Made by a program: the position numbers and the translations under genes. Positions 24,311 through 35,099 of a stretch of 64,000 bases of DNA are shown in pieces. Source of the DNA: Liolophura sinensis (taxonomy: Eukaryota > Mollusca > Polyplacophora > Chitonida > Chitonidae); contig NC_088296.1 of the NCBI RefSeq assembly GCF_032854445.1, forward strand, positions 27,647,064 to 27,711,063, read 5' to 3'. Numbering within the stretch: the first letter of the stretch is position 1; each line of letters starts with the position of its first letter. The notes under the pieces were generated by a model that did not search any database, was not told the origin of the DNA, and saw only the letters and a program-made list of their open reading frames with translations.

Positions 24311-25339
24311 CATTTAACAAAGGAGCTGGAGGCTTATTAGAGCGTTATTGTCATGCCAACCTATGCTGAAGCCGTACATAGTAGCCTGGCACTCAGAAAC
24401 ATCTCGAGAATCCCCTGAGAATAAGTGGTGATATGTGGTCTACAGGGATTGTACAGCCGTTCACGTGGTCTTCAGTTCCCTTATAATAAGATGCGATTAT
24501 TTCAGGGAAACATATAAAGTGAAATAAGAATTTGATGTTGTTTATGTGATATAATTTTATACTTTGTGTCACACAGGATGTCAAATAGGACGTCACCATG
24601 TGATATGGTCTATTTACATAACACTGGCGACACAGACGATGGGCAGCAAAATACTTGCATAGTCTACTGTACAACAACATGTAAAAGTTTACTAGGTTGG
24701 AAATCCTGTACAACGGCATAAAAATGATCACCAGACAACCATTAAGAGAGAGCAGACACTCGTGTGTTAGGCCTGGGGGATGAATTCATACATGTATACG
24801 ATGTTTAGTTTAGATGCCCCACTGAATTCTGTCCTAATCTAAGTGTCATTCTCCATAGAAGCACAATATTTGGCACAAGTCCCAATTAGCGCCTATTATA
24901 TGACCTTGTGTTATTTATTCCACTCCCGAGCAACATATTGGAGGAGCAGTGAAAGTTGTAGATGAGTTGGGAAGGTGTTACCCCAAAACAGATCGGCACA
25001 GGATAGATATGGAAAGATAACACAGAATGAGGAGAGTTTTTTGACACAAGCTCTATCTAATATGGCATGTTATACCGATGTTCCTGGATATTGTCTTATT
25101 TATAAAACGATGAACTAGGGGCCGTCACATCATCTGTCATCTGGTTATCTGTTCCCATGTAAATTTTTCACATTGTTCTGGTTCTTTACTCTCAGCGTTG
25201 TGCCCTTATTTTCTAACAGTCTTGGGGTCTTCATGTTTAATTATTTGACTGCACTCTATACTGTTCTCGGCATATTGTACCAAAACCCGACGTATGCATG
25301 GTTATTACACATGCATGGCGTGTTTTTATATGTCACCTA
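24311..25339. other. Duplicated unique block B
   Basis: Partner of 17,936-19,010. Part (24,480-24,690) also recurs nearly unchanged at 30,125-30,340, including ACACTGGCGACACAGACGAT. No gene seen. Confidence 0.8.
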
Positions 25340-26030
25340 TAAATTATCTACGTGAGATAATGAGAGTGAGTTATAAATTATCTGGGTGAGATTATGAGAG
25401 TGAGTTATAAATTATCTGGGTGAGATAGTGAGAGTGAGTATAAATTATCAGGGTGGACATAATGATGAGACTGAGTTATAAATTATCTGGGTGAGATAGT
25501 GAGAGTAAGTTATAAATTAATCTGGGTGAGATAATGAGGTTGAGTTATAAATTATCTGGGTGAGATAGTGAGAGTGAGTTATAAATTATCTGGGTGAGAT
25601 AGTGAGAGTGAGTTATAAATTATCAGGGTGACATAATGATGAGACTGAGTTATAAATTATCTGGGTGAGATAGTGAGAGTGAGTTATAAATTATCTGGGT
25701 GAGATAATGAGGTTGAGTTATAAATTATCTGGGTGAGATAGTGAGAGTGAGTTATAAATTATCTGGGTGAGATAGTGAGAGTGAGTTATAAATTATCTGG
25801 GTGAGATAATGAGAGTGAGTTATAAATTATCTGGGTGAGATAGTGAGAGTGAGTTATAAATTATCTATGTGAGATAGTGAGAGTGGGTTATAAATTATCC
25901 GGGTGAGATAATGAGAGTGAGTTCTAATTATCTGGATGAGGATAGTGAGAGTGAGTTATAAATTATCTGGGTGAGATAGTGAGACTGAGTTATAAATTAT
26001 CTGGGTGAGATAGTGAGACTGAGTTAAAAA
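25340..26030. repeat. 34-bp minisatellite, copy B, about 20 units
   Basis: GAGTGAGTTATAAATTATCT plus GGGTGAGATAGTGA repeated, longer than its partner at 19,015-19,280. Confidence 0.95.
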
Positions 26031-26829
26031 CAATCTGCATGAGAATATTATTGAGGGAAGCTATAAAATATATCAAGAATTACGACAAGAATTTGAAGAA
26101 AATCTATTAAACAATTCCAGCCAATATAAAAGCTTCCTTATGATAAATCGTTAGTTTATCAAAAGTCACATTAATGTGAAATCCGTAAGCTTATAATCTC
26201 CGTCGGCAATTGGTCAAGGAAACTGTCTTCCTTGTTCTAGTCTCCACACAGCGAGCACACTGTCAGTACCGTACAGTAAATCTGCTCAGTAATCCCTAGC
26301 CTGAAGTAAATTATAAAAAGCAGTTACTCTTAGAATTAAACACCTTGAAGTTCTATCGGTGTTCTTTAATACTTTCCAGATTGCCCACTACTGTAGGGCT
26401 AACTTCTGTCACATTTATGTCGGGCATATCTCATCGTAAATGAAATAGATATAGCATGTCCGTTTTAACCATTGAACACCTAAAATCCTTAGCTGATATT
26501 AAACTGTCTGCTATGCGTTATGTAAATATACATGTTTAATATATAATGCAAATGCGTCTTCCAGAAACCTGCGGATGGCCGTGGGCTTCCCCAGGCTCTC
26601 CCCGGTTTCTTCCCACCATAATGCTGACCGCCGTGGTATAAGTGAAATATTCTTGAGTACGGCTATTCAGCACTAGATAAATAAATAAATGAATAAATAA
26701 ACAAGTAAATATAAAGCCTATATAATTCCAAAGTATAAATGTTGTAAGATATACGTGTAGCCACGACTCTCTCCCCACAGCTCCCTGTTACTTGTAGCAT
26801 GTGGGGGCATTTGCATTAAAATACAGTCA
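26031..26829. other. Duplicated unique block B with SINE fragment
   Basis: Partner of 19,281-19,984. About 100 bases at 26,030-26,130 have no counterpart in copy A. No gene seen. Confidence 0.7.
26560..26705 (+). mobile_element. 5'-truncated SINE, duplicate of the copy at 19,695
   Basis: Contains CACCATAATGCTGACCGCCG and TATAAGTGAAATATTCTTGA with an AAATAAAT-type tail, at the same relative position as in copy A. Confidence 0.85.
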
Positions 26830-28015
26830 GTAGGTTAGTAGTAACTAGTCATATTCAGCTTGTTCTTGTAAATGATAGGTACATGTATACCACGGCTAAT
26901 GAGGTGGTACTGTCCATTAGGTCAGTAGTAACTAGGTGATATTCAGTTCCTGTGAATGATAGGTACATGTATACCACGGCTAATGAGGTGATACAGTCAA
27001 TAGGTTAGTAGTAACTAGGGATATTCAGCTTGTTCTTGTGAATGATAGGTACATGTACACCACGGCTAATGAGGTGATACAGCAATTAGGTCAGTAGTAA
27101 CTAGGGATATTCAGCTTGTTATTGTGAATGACAGGTACATGTACATTACGTCCAATGAGTTGATACAGCAAATAGCCTAGTAATAACAAGAGACATTTAG
27201 CTGTTTTTTGTGAATAATAGGTACATGTATACCACGGCTAATGAAGTGATACAGCCATTAGGTTAGTAGTAACGAGGGATATTCAGCTTGTTCTTGTGAA
27301 TGATAGGTACATATACACCACGGCTAATGAGGTGATACTGTCATTAGGTTTCGTAGTAACTATGGATATTTAGCTTGTACTTGTGAATGATAGGTACATG
27401 TACACCACGGCTAATGAGGTCATACAGTCATTAGGTTAGTAGTGACTAGGGATATTTAGCTTGTACTTGTGAATGATAGGTACATATACACCACGGCTAA
27501 TGAGGTCATACAGTCATTAGGTTAGTAGTGACTAGGGATATTTAGCTTGTTCTTGTGAATGATAGGTACATGTACACCACGGCTAATGAGGTGATACAGT
27601 CATTAGGTTAGTAGTAACTATGGATATTTAGCTTGTTCTTGTGAATGACAGGTACATGTACATTACGTCCAATGAGTTGATACAGCAAATAGCCTAGTAA
27701 TAACAAGAGACATTTAGCTGTTTTTTGTGAATAATAGGTACATGTATACCACGGCTAATGAAGTGATACAGCCATTAGGTTAGTAGTAACGAGGGATATT
27801 CAGCTTGTTCTTGTGAATGATAGGTACATATACACCACGGCTAATGAGGTGATACTGTCATTAGGTTAGTAGTAACTATGGATATTTAGCTTGTACTTGT
27901 GAATGATAGGTACATGCACACCACAGCTAATGAGGTGATACTGTCATTAGGTTAGTAGTAACTATGGATATTTAGCTTGTACTTGTGAATGATAGGTACA
28001 TGCACACCACAGCTA
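26830..28015. repeat. 86-bp minisatellite, copy B, about 14 units
   Basis: Same unit as 19,985-20,665. A 516-bp block (six units) is repeated inside it: the variant series starting GAATGACAGGTACATGTACA lies at 27,126 and 27,642. Confidence 0.95.
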
Positions 28016-28838
28016 ATCAGGCGCTATGCTTGTGTGTATGCTATGAATGTAGAGAATCCTGGCAATGACTCTACGACAACTGTTCAGTTAAGCATATGTC
28101 ACGTGGTGAGCGTCTTCTCCTGTAGCACTCGACCTACAGTCGTGGTGCACACATCGACAGGAAAATGAATGTTGCTGTGTAGTATGTCCGTAAATCCTTC
28201 CAGAGGTTCATAAGTCGTAATACCTTACATTTGTGATATATATTTAACCATGTTTTAGAGTTTTAGTACATGTGTGCAACATCGTTAAATAATATGCAAT
28301 TTAAATGAGTTAACATCCGCCTTGGTTGTATTCCACGTGCCTCTCTTTAATCCTAATTTCTTTCATTATATGTTTTGGAATTATTGGTCCCTGACGTCGA
28401 ATTCTGTTGACGTCTGGTACATGTATGCGAATGTCTGTTTCGGCTGGAGTCGAAGCTCGGTACTTTTAAAAACACAGGCCTTTCTTTTACAGCCAAGATA
28501 TGACAACTTCCAGTGAATTGTTCAGCCCCACCTGCCTTGCTCTTACTTGTATAGATGGTATAGGGTTATTTATCAGTGGTGACTCGTAGAAGAAACAGTT
28601 CAAACCGGCAAGAATATAATTCAATGCACTTAAAGAGAAATCAGGTATATGTATTGCAGCTTGGATATTTTCCATATATACATATACTTTTCAGTAAGGT
28701 GGCTTATCAAACTGATTAAAAGAAATTTGAGTCAATCGGTTTATATAGTAAATACATTTTTTGCAGAGAAAATTCTTTTTCACAATCACAGTTATTTTTT
28801 GTCCCATATTTGTCCCAGTGAATCATATTTTACGAGGT
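28016..28838. other. Duplicate block, then unique sequence
   Basis: 28,018-28,345 matches 20,666-20,990. 28,345-28,510 matches 50,680-50,890, sharing GCGAATGTCTGTTTCGGCTG up to one base. The rest is AT-rich and unassigned. Confidence 0.7.
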
Positions 28839-28957
28839 AATAATTTTCACAGTAAAAGTATTTTCCACGCGGTTTGAAATATTTTCACCGCGGTGTTAAA
28901 TAATTTTCCCATATTTGCCACGCGGTTGGGAAATTTTTTACCCCGGTGAAAATTATT
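28839..28957. repeat. Small element bounded by a 12-bp inverted repeat
   Basis: AATAATTTTCAC at 28,839-28,850 and GTGAAAATTATT at 28,946-28,957 bound about 120 bases containing ACGCGG or CCGCGG cores and TTTTCACCGCGGTG. It resembles a tiny MITE, but I see no target duplication. Confidence 0.55.
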
Positions 28958-29049
28958 TAAGAACGCATTGCCCTTTATATTTTAATATCAAGAAGTATAT
29001 TGTACTTGCATGTGCTTCAACCTTATTTTGTTGTTTGTAGCTCCATATC

Positions 29050-29380
29050 ATGTTAAACTATAACAGTAAGACTTTTACTATTCTGAAACACTGCAGTAAG
29101 GTCCAACCCATTGTTGTTTAAAACTATTACAATAAGGTGTTCAAAACTATAGCATGGACGTGTTCAAAATCCGTTTCAAAAAAGTATTCAAAGACACTGC
29201 AGTGACATGTTCAAAATAATTAATATGACGGGTTAAAAAACCATGGCAGGGAAGTGTTCCTCAAATTGTAATGAGGAGATAAACACCTTTTGAGTAAAAT
29301 GTTTAAAACCACTGCAGTGAGAGGGTCAAAAACATTCTACGGGCGTGTTCAAAAACCAATCCTGTGTTCAAACCCACAGT
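29050..29380. repeat. Degenerate GTGTTCAAAA-type repeats
   Basis: Irregularly spaced copies of GTGTTCAAAA with ACTGCAGT segments, too diverged for a clear period. Confidence 0.45.
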
Positions 29381-30340
29381 AGTTACTACCAGGTATAAAT
29401 TCTAATGTTAATGCAGGCCAATACATTTTATACACTTGAATCGTTGCCCAATAACCGGTGAAGTCGCGTCCACAGAATAAGCGTTTGCCGGTATATTTTG
29501 TCAAGGCCGAATTTCATAAAGTCTTTTAAGCTGTACAATGCTGCACAAAAGCCACATATAGCTGCTGACACTAATGTACTCGGGGTGTAATCTGAAACGT
29601 CCCTGGGAACAAGGTATTTTACTGAAAATCCCTTTCGGTTAAATTGGGTCACTCACATGAGAGCTTATAAAAGATCAGAAGGGACAAGTGCACATATAGT
29701 GCATTTGCACAACGCGAGCCTGAATAGGGTACATTCAAACGCTTCATGCGTCATTTTCTTAAAGAATAAAAGCCCAGCAAGAGGTTTCCTATTAAACATG
29801 TTAAATGTAACAGATCATTTCAGAGAGTACTAGACATCCAGAGCTACATTTGGGTAACACAGTTACCTGTACGATTAGCTGGGTTGGAAACAGCCAACAC
29901 TGACCGATAAAATTAAAGATTTGACTTCACTCTGTTAAAATGCAATGACATCTTATCTGATATAGAAGTAGAAAAGATGTTCCACGTGGTGTGATGGTTA
30001 TAGTTCCGTGCAACAGAGACGTTGTGGGCTTCCTCGAGATAGAGTCCTGGCCGCAAGCATCTGGGAATTAGTGGGGATACGTGGTCTGCAGTAATTGTAC
30101 AGCCGTCCCCGTGGTCTTTGATAAAGCTCACTTACAATAAGATGCGATTATTTCAGGTGAACATATAAAGTGAAATAAAAATTTGATGTTGTTTATGTGA
30201 TATAATTTATACTTTGTGTCACACAGGACGTCAAAGAGGACGTCACCATGTGATATGGTCTATTTACATAACACTGGCGACACAGACGATGGGCAGCAAA
30301 ATACTTGCATAGTCTACTGTACAACAACATGTAAAAGTTT
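29370..30340. other. Diverged duplicate block C
   Basis: 29,370-29,830 resembles 21,240-21,730 and 50,930-51,360; 30,125-30,340 closely resembles 24,480-24,690. Only the right arm of the 24-bp inverted repeat of 21,201-21,270 is represented here (AGTTACTACCAGGTATAAAT). Confidence 0.7.
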
Positions 30341-30470
30341 ACTCTATTTCATAACACTGGCAACACAGACGATGGGCATCAACAGGGTTTTATAGTCTGC
30401 TGTACAGCATAATGTACAGGTTAACTGGACCACACAAATGACAACTTGCCAACCATCTTTACCAATCGTT

Positions 30471-30616
30471 CGGGACGGCCTCCTCACATCAGTTATACAC
30501 CGGACCTAACTCCGCTGTGGATCAGATGGGAGACCATAACGTCTTAACCACTCGGCCAAGACGGCTTCCTCACATCACTTATACACCGGACTTAACTCCG
30601 CTGTGGATCAGATGAG
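30471..30616 (-). repeat. tRNA-Ser/Leu-like tandem pair (degenerate)
   Basis: On the minus strand, GCCGTCTTGGCCGAGTGG (a tRNA-Ser or Leu type A box) is followed about 40 nt later by GGAGTTAGGTCCGG, a weak B box. The unit is repeated about 105 bp away, where the head is degraded to GGCCGTCC. No clean cloverleaf can be drawn by eye, so this is a decayed tRNA pair or tRNA-derived SINE rather than a tRNA gene. Confidence 0.45.
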
Positions 30617-31493
30617 AATGTTAAGATTATCTCACAAACTACATGTTCCATGGAATTACTCTACATCGTGGACTAAACTTAAACTTAAAATAGCTATGCA
30701 TTTAACAGTTAGATTTAGTTATATGCATACCGATATTCCTGTACCAGGAAAAGAGGAATAACAATTCTCATAACACAGCTTAGTTAGTCCTCTGTTTATG
30801 TGTTCAACACCTGGGGTTTCTGACTCCATCTGTTACTAAGAGCCTCGTGTTAAGATACAATATGCTTCACTCCAGTTCGTGTTGTTTTACTTTTCCATGC
30901 CTTCTGAGAAATGTCGTAGGGAAATTGTTTTATTGTGTTTGAGGTATGAAGTTTAATCTCGACCGGTCTCTTCTAGGGCTACAGCCCAGACAATGAACAC
31001 TGAATATGAAAAAGCCAACTTGTTCTTCCATTTTTAGATAAAAAACTCATACTATTCCTTGAGCTTTCTGGTATCAACCTGAAGTAGACAGCCCTAAACT
31101 CCAACCCACATTGTCAAGAAGTTGCCTTTCATTTTGGTTAGTTTCAGTGCCTGAAAGTTTCTGAAATGGTGAGTTCCTAGTGCATAGGTGTAGCCCGAAT
31201 CGATGAGTGTCCCATATATGGAATCCTAAACCAATCATTTATTTACAGTAGACTGTCGTGATTCGTGTTCACCTGGTAAGTATTGTTGGGTGGTGGGGGG
31301 GGGGGGGGGGTTAACGCATCTGAATAACTAGAGCTGTAGCCTACACTTCCTACAGGGTGGAAATGGTCCGCCCTGATGTTATTATTTGTATGTTACATTA
31401 TTTTCACAGCTTAGTCACCGACCTACATATCATTGTGCCAACGACGCGCCGCAGAGCAGAGGTTTACAAAGATTTGAGGGACCTCAAATTACA
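30617..31493. other. Diverged duplicate of 48.9-49.8 kb
   Basis: Shared stretches include TTCTGAGAAATGTCGT, GGGCTACAGCCCAGA, GGTATCAACCTGAAGTAGAC and GAATCGATGAGTGTC, in the same order as 48,930-49,830. A G16 run lies at 31,295-31,310. No gene seen. Confidence 0.65.
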
Positions 31494-31640
31494 TTTATTT
31501 ATTTATTTATTTATTTATTTGATTGGTGTTTTACGCCGTACTCAAGCATATTTCACTTATACGACGGCGGCCAGCATTATGGTGGGTGGAAACCGGGCAC
31601 AGCCCGGGGGAAACCCACGACCATCCGAAGGTTGCTGGCA
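31494..31640 (-). mobile_element. SINE fragment with 13-bp target duplication, minus strand
   Basis: ATTTATTTATTT tail, TGGTGTTTTACGCCGTACTC and CGACGGCGGCCAGCATTATG read as the 3' half of the SINE. ACCTCAAATTACA flanks it at 31,481-31,493 and 31,641-31,653. The related copy near 49,800 lacks it, supporting insertion after that duplication. Confidence 0.92.
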
Positions 31641-32484
31641 ACCTCAAATTACAGGTATGTTTGTTATGCCTGGGTTAAAAACTTGCTCAATGTCAATGGC
31701 GTAAGTGCACACGAGCCAGGAGAAGTCACATAGCTGTACCTTCCACATTGTCCCAGTTACTTTTCCTTACAACGTTCGCTACTTAATTCCCAGACCAGAA
31801 AGCTGCTCGAATACAAGCATAAATGTTTACTTCAGTATGCCACTTGTGTGTTATTTGTTTTTCAGATCACTGGGAAAAAGTTAACATGAATTTCTTTATT
31901 CGGCTCGTCACAAAGATATCCGCTCGAATAATCCATTTATTTTTTATTGGATATAAAGTCTCACAAACAGAAAGAAATATGATCAAACAAAACATAAGCA
32001 AAATAAGTAGCTGACAAGAATGAGATGGATTCAATCTTCTTTTAGCATATAATTTTGTAAAGCAACGAAGTTGTACATATTTAAATCTATCTTGACGCGA
32101 ATTGTTAAAAAAACCATTCTATTGGAGAGCCATATCAGAGGAAAGTAGTTTGGTGACAACACGACTTTTTGGGTACATCCAGATAAGTTCAACCAGTATT
32201 ATTGTGAGTCCTTCTTTCAAACGTAGTGTTTTGCTGTTATGCCCATTGAGGGGTATAGGAGTGATATAAGCAGATATCTACCGTAAGCTGTGCTGTAAAC
32301 ATTATAATACATTCGTTCCCCGTGCAAGAAAATGTGCGCCTTGGAAGGGTGCCAATATCGGAGAGTAAAGATGAGAAACAACTGGCTTGTTCAACTCTCA
32401 GATCAGCGATAGTCCTTACACAAGATTAAACAAAGAAACACGAAGACGCTTGAATATGGTAAATACATATATTTGAACAAAACA
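31641..32484. other. Non-coding, no gene seen
   Basis: Part around 32,085-32,140 (ATCTTGACGCGAATTGTT) resembles 56,580-56,640. Otherwise unassigned. Confidence 0.5.
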
Positions 32485-33070
32485 GAGAAATCAAGTTGCC
32501 TTACCTCCACGTTATAGACAGAAAGTATTTAGAATGGCTCATAAGATCCCAATCGGCGGACATTTAGGCATTAGAAAGACAGAAAGTACAATCACGCGCC
32601 ATTTGCACTGGCCTAATATTCACGAGGAAGTGGTTAGTTTCTGTAAGAAATGCCACACCTGTGAGCTAGCAGGAAAACCACAGCATAGTGTAAGACCGGC
32701 ATCGTTAATTCCAATTCCTGCTTTTGGTAAACCTTTCAGTATGGTACTTATCGAATGTTTTGATCTCTTACCTTGAACTAAATCAGGGTATAAGTATCTG
32801 TTGAAAATATAAGGATACAGCTACTAGATTTTCGGAAGCTATTCCACTAAAACAGACAACTACACCTCAGATAGTTAATAGTCTGTTACAGTTTTTCACC
32901 AGGTATGGTTTACCTAAGGAAATACAATCTGACTAGGGGTTAAATTTTATGTCTGGTTTATTTCAGGAAGTTATGTATCAGCTGGGTATTAAAGAGCTTA
33001 AATCCACAGATTATCAACCTCAATACCAAGTACAGTGGAAGAGATGGCTTGAATACCGTTGAATTTGAAA
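32485..33070 (+). pseudogene. Relic of a Ty3/gypsy-type retrotransposon integrase
   Basis: The 80-codon frame from 32,534 has the HHCC zinc-binding region of retroelement integrases: GGHLGIRKTE, then RHLHW, then FCKKCHTCE. After a stop at about 32,774 the catalytic core continues in fragments, with ATRFSEAIPL, FFTRYGLPKEIQSD and GLFQEVMYQLGI, interrupted by further stops (for example directly after the second catalytic Asp). The zinc domain binds DNA ends and the core would insert the element. No LTRs, reverse transcriptase or RNase H are visible nearby, so only this part remains. It is unrelated to the Polinton integrase at 42,966. Confidence 0.85.
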
Positions 33071-33817
33071 AATCCTGAGTGTCAGAATTTTAACTATGTA
33101 GATTATTGATCAGATCGGACACATGTAGGCTACATCTGTCCAGATACGCTTCACGTATGGCCTATCATGGATTCGATTTTAAATTCTACTTAGTTAAACT
33201 ACATGTAACGTTTAAAAAAGCGGACTCACACAAAATACGTGACATTGGTCTCATTTACATGTAGACACTTTCACTTCGGGAACACAAATGAGTTTAGACA
33301 AGATTGTCTAGTTTCCTGCTGTTCATCGCTCTTGCACACTGCAATATATCACAAAATATATATAAGTAATATAGGTAACTGTAATCTCTGGTACACCGGA
33401 CTTGGTGAGCGTTTGAGACACTCTCTATATACCCAGTGCCTGTCTTACCATTGCTTCTCCGCAGATAGGAACAAGTAGGTCAGCATGTCTGCTGTATTGT
33501 CGCTGTGCAAAGCGTTTTGTGGTGGATATCAGCTTTTCTTTTGTATACTTGCTCTAAGGTATAATTTATAGTCAAACTTATGGCTGTTTTATTTCACGGT
33601 CTTTAGTGAACGAGTTTTCTACCGGACGGCTAGAAGAATTGGATCAATACCATGCACTTGAGATCATTCACCTCAGATAACTGAGTGTAAGTTAGCTGTC
33701 CCTTTATCATGGTATTGTACTCGTGTGGCTGTCGTGTTGGGCGCCCGCTACAAAACGAAGCAGCAAACAGCATGCCCCCTAGCACCATGGCTTAAGCAAC
33801 ATTAGATAAAAATGGGA
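33071..33817. other. Non-coding, no gene seen
   Basis: AT-rich sequence between the retroelement relic and the next SINE fragment. I see nothing in it. Confidence 0.5.
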
Positions 33818-33898
33818 ATGTCTGTCAGCAATCTGCGCATGGACGAGGGTTTCCCCCTGGCTGTGCCCGGTTTCCTCCCGGGTTTTATGCAGGAATAC
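33818..33898 (+). mobile_element. Short SINE fragment
   Basis: TCAGCAATCTGCGCATGGAC, GAGGGTTTCCCCCTGG and TGTGCCCGGTTTCCTCC match the middle of the SINE at 58,812. Both ends are missing. Confidence 0.75.
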
Positions 33899-34105
33899 AG
33901 TATAATTAAAGGCTTTCCTATTTTCATGTACAGTGTAATTAGGTCTGTAACGTTTAACGTATGCCAAAGTTTGTTTTGCATATCAAATGCACCGTTAGCC
34001 ATACCACGTATGGGTAATTTCACTTAATCATTCGTGTACATTATCTTCTCATTGGACAAAAAATCTACACAATTTAAGAATATTCACCCAAATAACATGA
34101 AATAA

Positions 34106-34306
34106 AGCAGCAGGGGGTGCCAGCGTTGAGGCTCCTATGGGTATTTCCGGGGCATTTTTCGAGGTATTCAACCCCCCAAAAACAGATCTGGTGGGCTAAA
34201 AAACAACGTATCTCGCCTGTCCAAAACTAGACAGCCAGACGGGCGCTGCCACACCCCCCCCCCATTGGGCGCCCACCCCCTAGCCAAGGCGTGCACGTTT
34301 ATTTAC
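34106..34306 (+). repeat. Left terminal inverted repeat
   Basis: Pairs with 46,637-46,850. Well-matched parts include GTATTC followed by AACCCCCC, CTGGTGGGCTAAAAAACAAC and CGCCTGTCCAAAACTAGACA. About one base in eight differs and the left arm lacks about 18 bases present on the right, indicating an old insertion. Similarity stops after TTTATTTAC. Confidence 0.95.
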
Positions 34307-34611
34307 AAGTCTAGCCTACATACACACATTGATACGAGGCGACACACATTGACACACATTGATAGTTGGCATTTAACAGATAAGTCATATGGCCTATATG
34401 TAAACCGGATGTGTTGCACAATAAGGTGATTCAGCTGATTTTCTCCCCAGGATAGGGCTTAAACTACGGGTTTTCATTAAAAGTAAATGTGGCAGTCTTT
34501 TTTCAGCGTGTCTTGTTTGATAAGATCCAGTATTTTTTGGGAGAATTGGAGATATTGTGTTTATGCGGAAAAGTCCTTCCAATTTAGCCCATGTTTCGTG
34601 GGTCTGAGATA
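34307..34611. other. Subterminal non-coding zone
   Basis: Between the left TIR and the hairpin region. A short tandem (ACACATTGATA) lies at about 34,325-34,360. No gene seen. Confidence 0.55.
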
Positions 34612-35021
34612 TAGCTCAATCGGCTGACAGAGGTGTGAATGGCGCTGTATGTACGGGGTGTATTCATATACTGCGTATATAAGGGGATGTTTGCTAGCTC
34701 AAATCAGGATTTGGTCTCCTGTATATGTAGTATATGAATACATTACCTGCATATAACGTCGGGCTCTACGCACTTCTAAGGAATCTCTGCAACTTTCGAC
34801 AGTTTCGGAGGCAGAGGCCTTACCAATGGGTGTTGTAGATGGCCCATTGGTGGTGGCATGTGTCAGCGCCAATTAACCCACCTAACGGCGGGTCGCTAGT
34901 GCAAAAAATCCGGAGCCCGCCGATAGGGTGGTGATTAATTGGTAACAGGTTGAGCTATAAACCAGGCCTTTTGCTTTTTTGGACCATGGGTTCGAGCCCC
35001 ACACTGGGCAGAATTTTTTTT
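34612..35021 (+). ncRNA. Hairpin-rich, tRNA-like segment, possible pol III transcript
   Basis: Three inverted repeats follow each other: 34,659-34,679 with 34,722-34,742 (21 positions, the two non-matching ones being G opposite T, so paired in RNA); 34,823-34,830 with 34,843-34,850 (perfect 8 bp); and 34,869-34,892 with 34,916-34,942 (long, with small bulges). Then comes GGTTCGAGCCC at 34,989-34,999, a good tRNA-type B box, followed within 15 nt by T8 (35,014-35,021), a pol III terminator. TGATTAATTGG 47 nt upstream could be an A box; a better A-box match, TAGCTCAATCGG, lies at 34,612. No full cloverleaf is visible. It may instead be a replication or packaging structure, or a decayed tRNA. 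Confidence 0.4.
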
Positions 35022-35099
35022 ACCCCCGGGGTTCTCGAGACATAGCAGGGGTTTGCTTGGATTCCAAAACAAGTTCCCCCCGGGCACCTCCCCAAAACA

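Noticed and set aside
31357-31733. Two overlapping 115-codon frames
   Set aside because: Both run through a SINE and its poly-ATTT tail; the frames are accidental.
34394-34582. 62-codon minus-strand frame near the left TIR
   Set aside because: No domain, no ATG context and no neighbouring gene structure; probably chance.
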